Origin: Anaerostipes sp. MSJ-23
GTDB taxonomy: Bacteria; Bacillota; Clostridia; Lachnospirales; Lachnospiraceae
Assembly: GCF_018918155.1 (NCBI RefSeq)
Contig: NZ_JAHLPY010000002.1
Location: 248,001 to 312,000 of the forward strand
Length of the DNA: 64,000 bases
Direction: 5' to 3'
Positions 63,774 to 64,000 of this stretch are shown piece by piece. The notes below the pieces were generated by a model. The model made no database searches, had not been told where the DNA came from, and saw nothing but the letters and a program-made list of their open reading frames with translations. How positions within the stretch are numbered: position 1 is the first letter of the stretch; each line of letters begins with the position of its first letter. Made by a program: the position numbers and the translations under genes.

Positions 63774-64000
63774 ATGAAAAAAAACAATAATAAAAAGAGT
63801 GCAAGCGTTTTAATTGGCGCAGCATTTCTTATGGCAACATCAGCCATTGGACCTGGTTTTCTGACACAGACGGGTAAATTTACAGATAGTCTGAAAGGAA
63901 GTTTTGGTTTTGTTATTTTAGTTTCTGTCATTTTAGCTGCGATTGTTCAGTTGAATGTATGGAGAGTTCTTTGTGTATCGGGAATGAGAGGTCAAGATGT
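63774..64000 (+). CDS. NRAMP-related divalent metal transporter, N-terminal part (runs off the window)
   Basis: The first ~75 residues of a membrane transporter. After a basic tip, the first helix reads ASVLIGAAFLMATSAIGPGFLTQTGKF, where NRAMP proteins have DPGN; here the motif is GPGF. The second helix (FGFVILVSVILAAIVQLNVWRVL) and a following SGMRGQDV also fit the COG1914 group. The ribosome binding site is GAAAGGA. The 3' end lies outside the window. Family assignment is fair; the substrate ion is uncertain. Confidence 0.75.
   Translation, partial: MKKNNNKKSASVLIGAAFLMATSAIGPGFLTQTGKFTDSLKGSFGFVILVSVILAAIVQLNVWRVLCVSGMRGQD

Overview
The window is AT-rich, gene-dense DNA from a spore-forming member of the Firmicutes/Clostridia. 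It is most likely a Lachnospiraceae; Anaerostipes or a close relative is only a guess from gene content. The evidence for a clostridial spore former is the spoIIGA-sigE pair, the priA-def-fmt-rsmB-rlmN-stp-prkC-rsgA-thiN housekeeping run, gatCAB, a one-chain GlyQS, and HrcA (CIRCE), PhoP and WalR type control sites. No rRNA, insertion sequence, prophage or CRISPR array was seen. Almost all genes lie on the + strand.

Layout. 1-9.4 kb: translation and cell-envelope signalling run (priA end, def, fmt, rsmB, rlmN, PP2C phosphatase, PASTA kinase, rsgA, thiN, a gamma carbonic anhydrase-like protein, a zinc-ribbon membrane protein). 9.4-12.6 kb: gatCAB. 12.7-18.5 kb: two HAD phosphatases, a radical SAM protein, a PfkB sugar kinase behind a broken dehydrogenase, and two convergent aldose-epimerase-like genes. 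18.7-24 kb: prfC, a compact CpsB-CpsC-CpsD tyrosine phosphoregulation cassette, and infC-rpmI-rplT behind an attenuator leader and an ATT start. 24-28.5 kb: purine nucleoside phosphorylase and an amidohydrolase, an SH3-NlpC/P60 wall hydrolase with a WalR-like box, a 47-aa membrane peptide divergent from an XRE regulator, and two tRNA-Leu genes. 28.6-38.5 kb: endonuclease IV, a metallo-hydrolase, a DNA glycosylase, spoIIGA-sigE, a GH25 lysozyme, an M16C protease, era and recO.

38.5-46 kb: an XRE regulator, glyQS, ppx-ppk, a small exported protein, and a decayed V4R plus GGDEF signalling pair bracketed by a 17-bp inverted repeat. 46-55.1 kb: pyrC, then a complete phosphate regulon (pstSCAB-phoU-phoPR) behind repeated TTTACAT boxes, then a glucosaminidase. 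The PstS protein is circularly permuted. 55.3-59.2 kb: a polar amino-acid ABC transporter and citrate synthase. 59.3-64 kb: small hypothetical and lipoprotein genes, a lysophospholipase-like hydrolase, a CIRCE-controlled hsp20 with a premature TAG, a strongly structured non-coding RNA candidate, ribokinase, and the start of an NRAMP-related transporter lacking the usual DPGN motif.

The best leads are the RNA at about 62420-62640, the permuted PstS, the stop-interrupted hsp20 and V4R/GGDEF genes, a tRNA-Leu with A34, and a possible leaderless spoIIGA transcript from a promoter with an unusually long spacer. All family assignments come from reading motifs; no database search was run.
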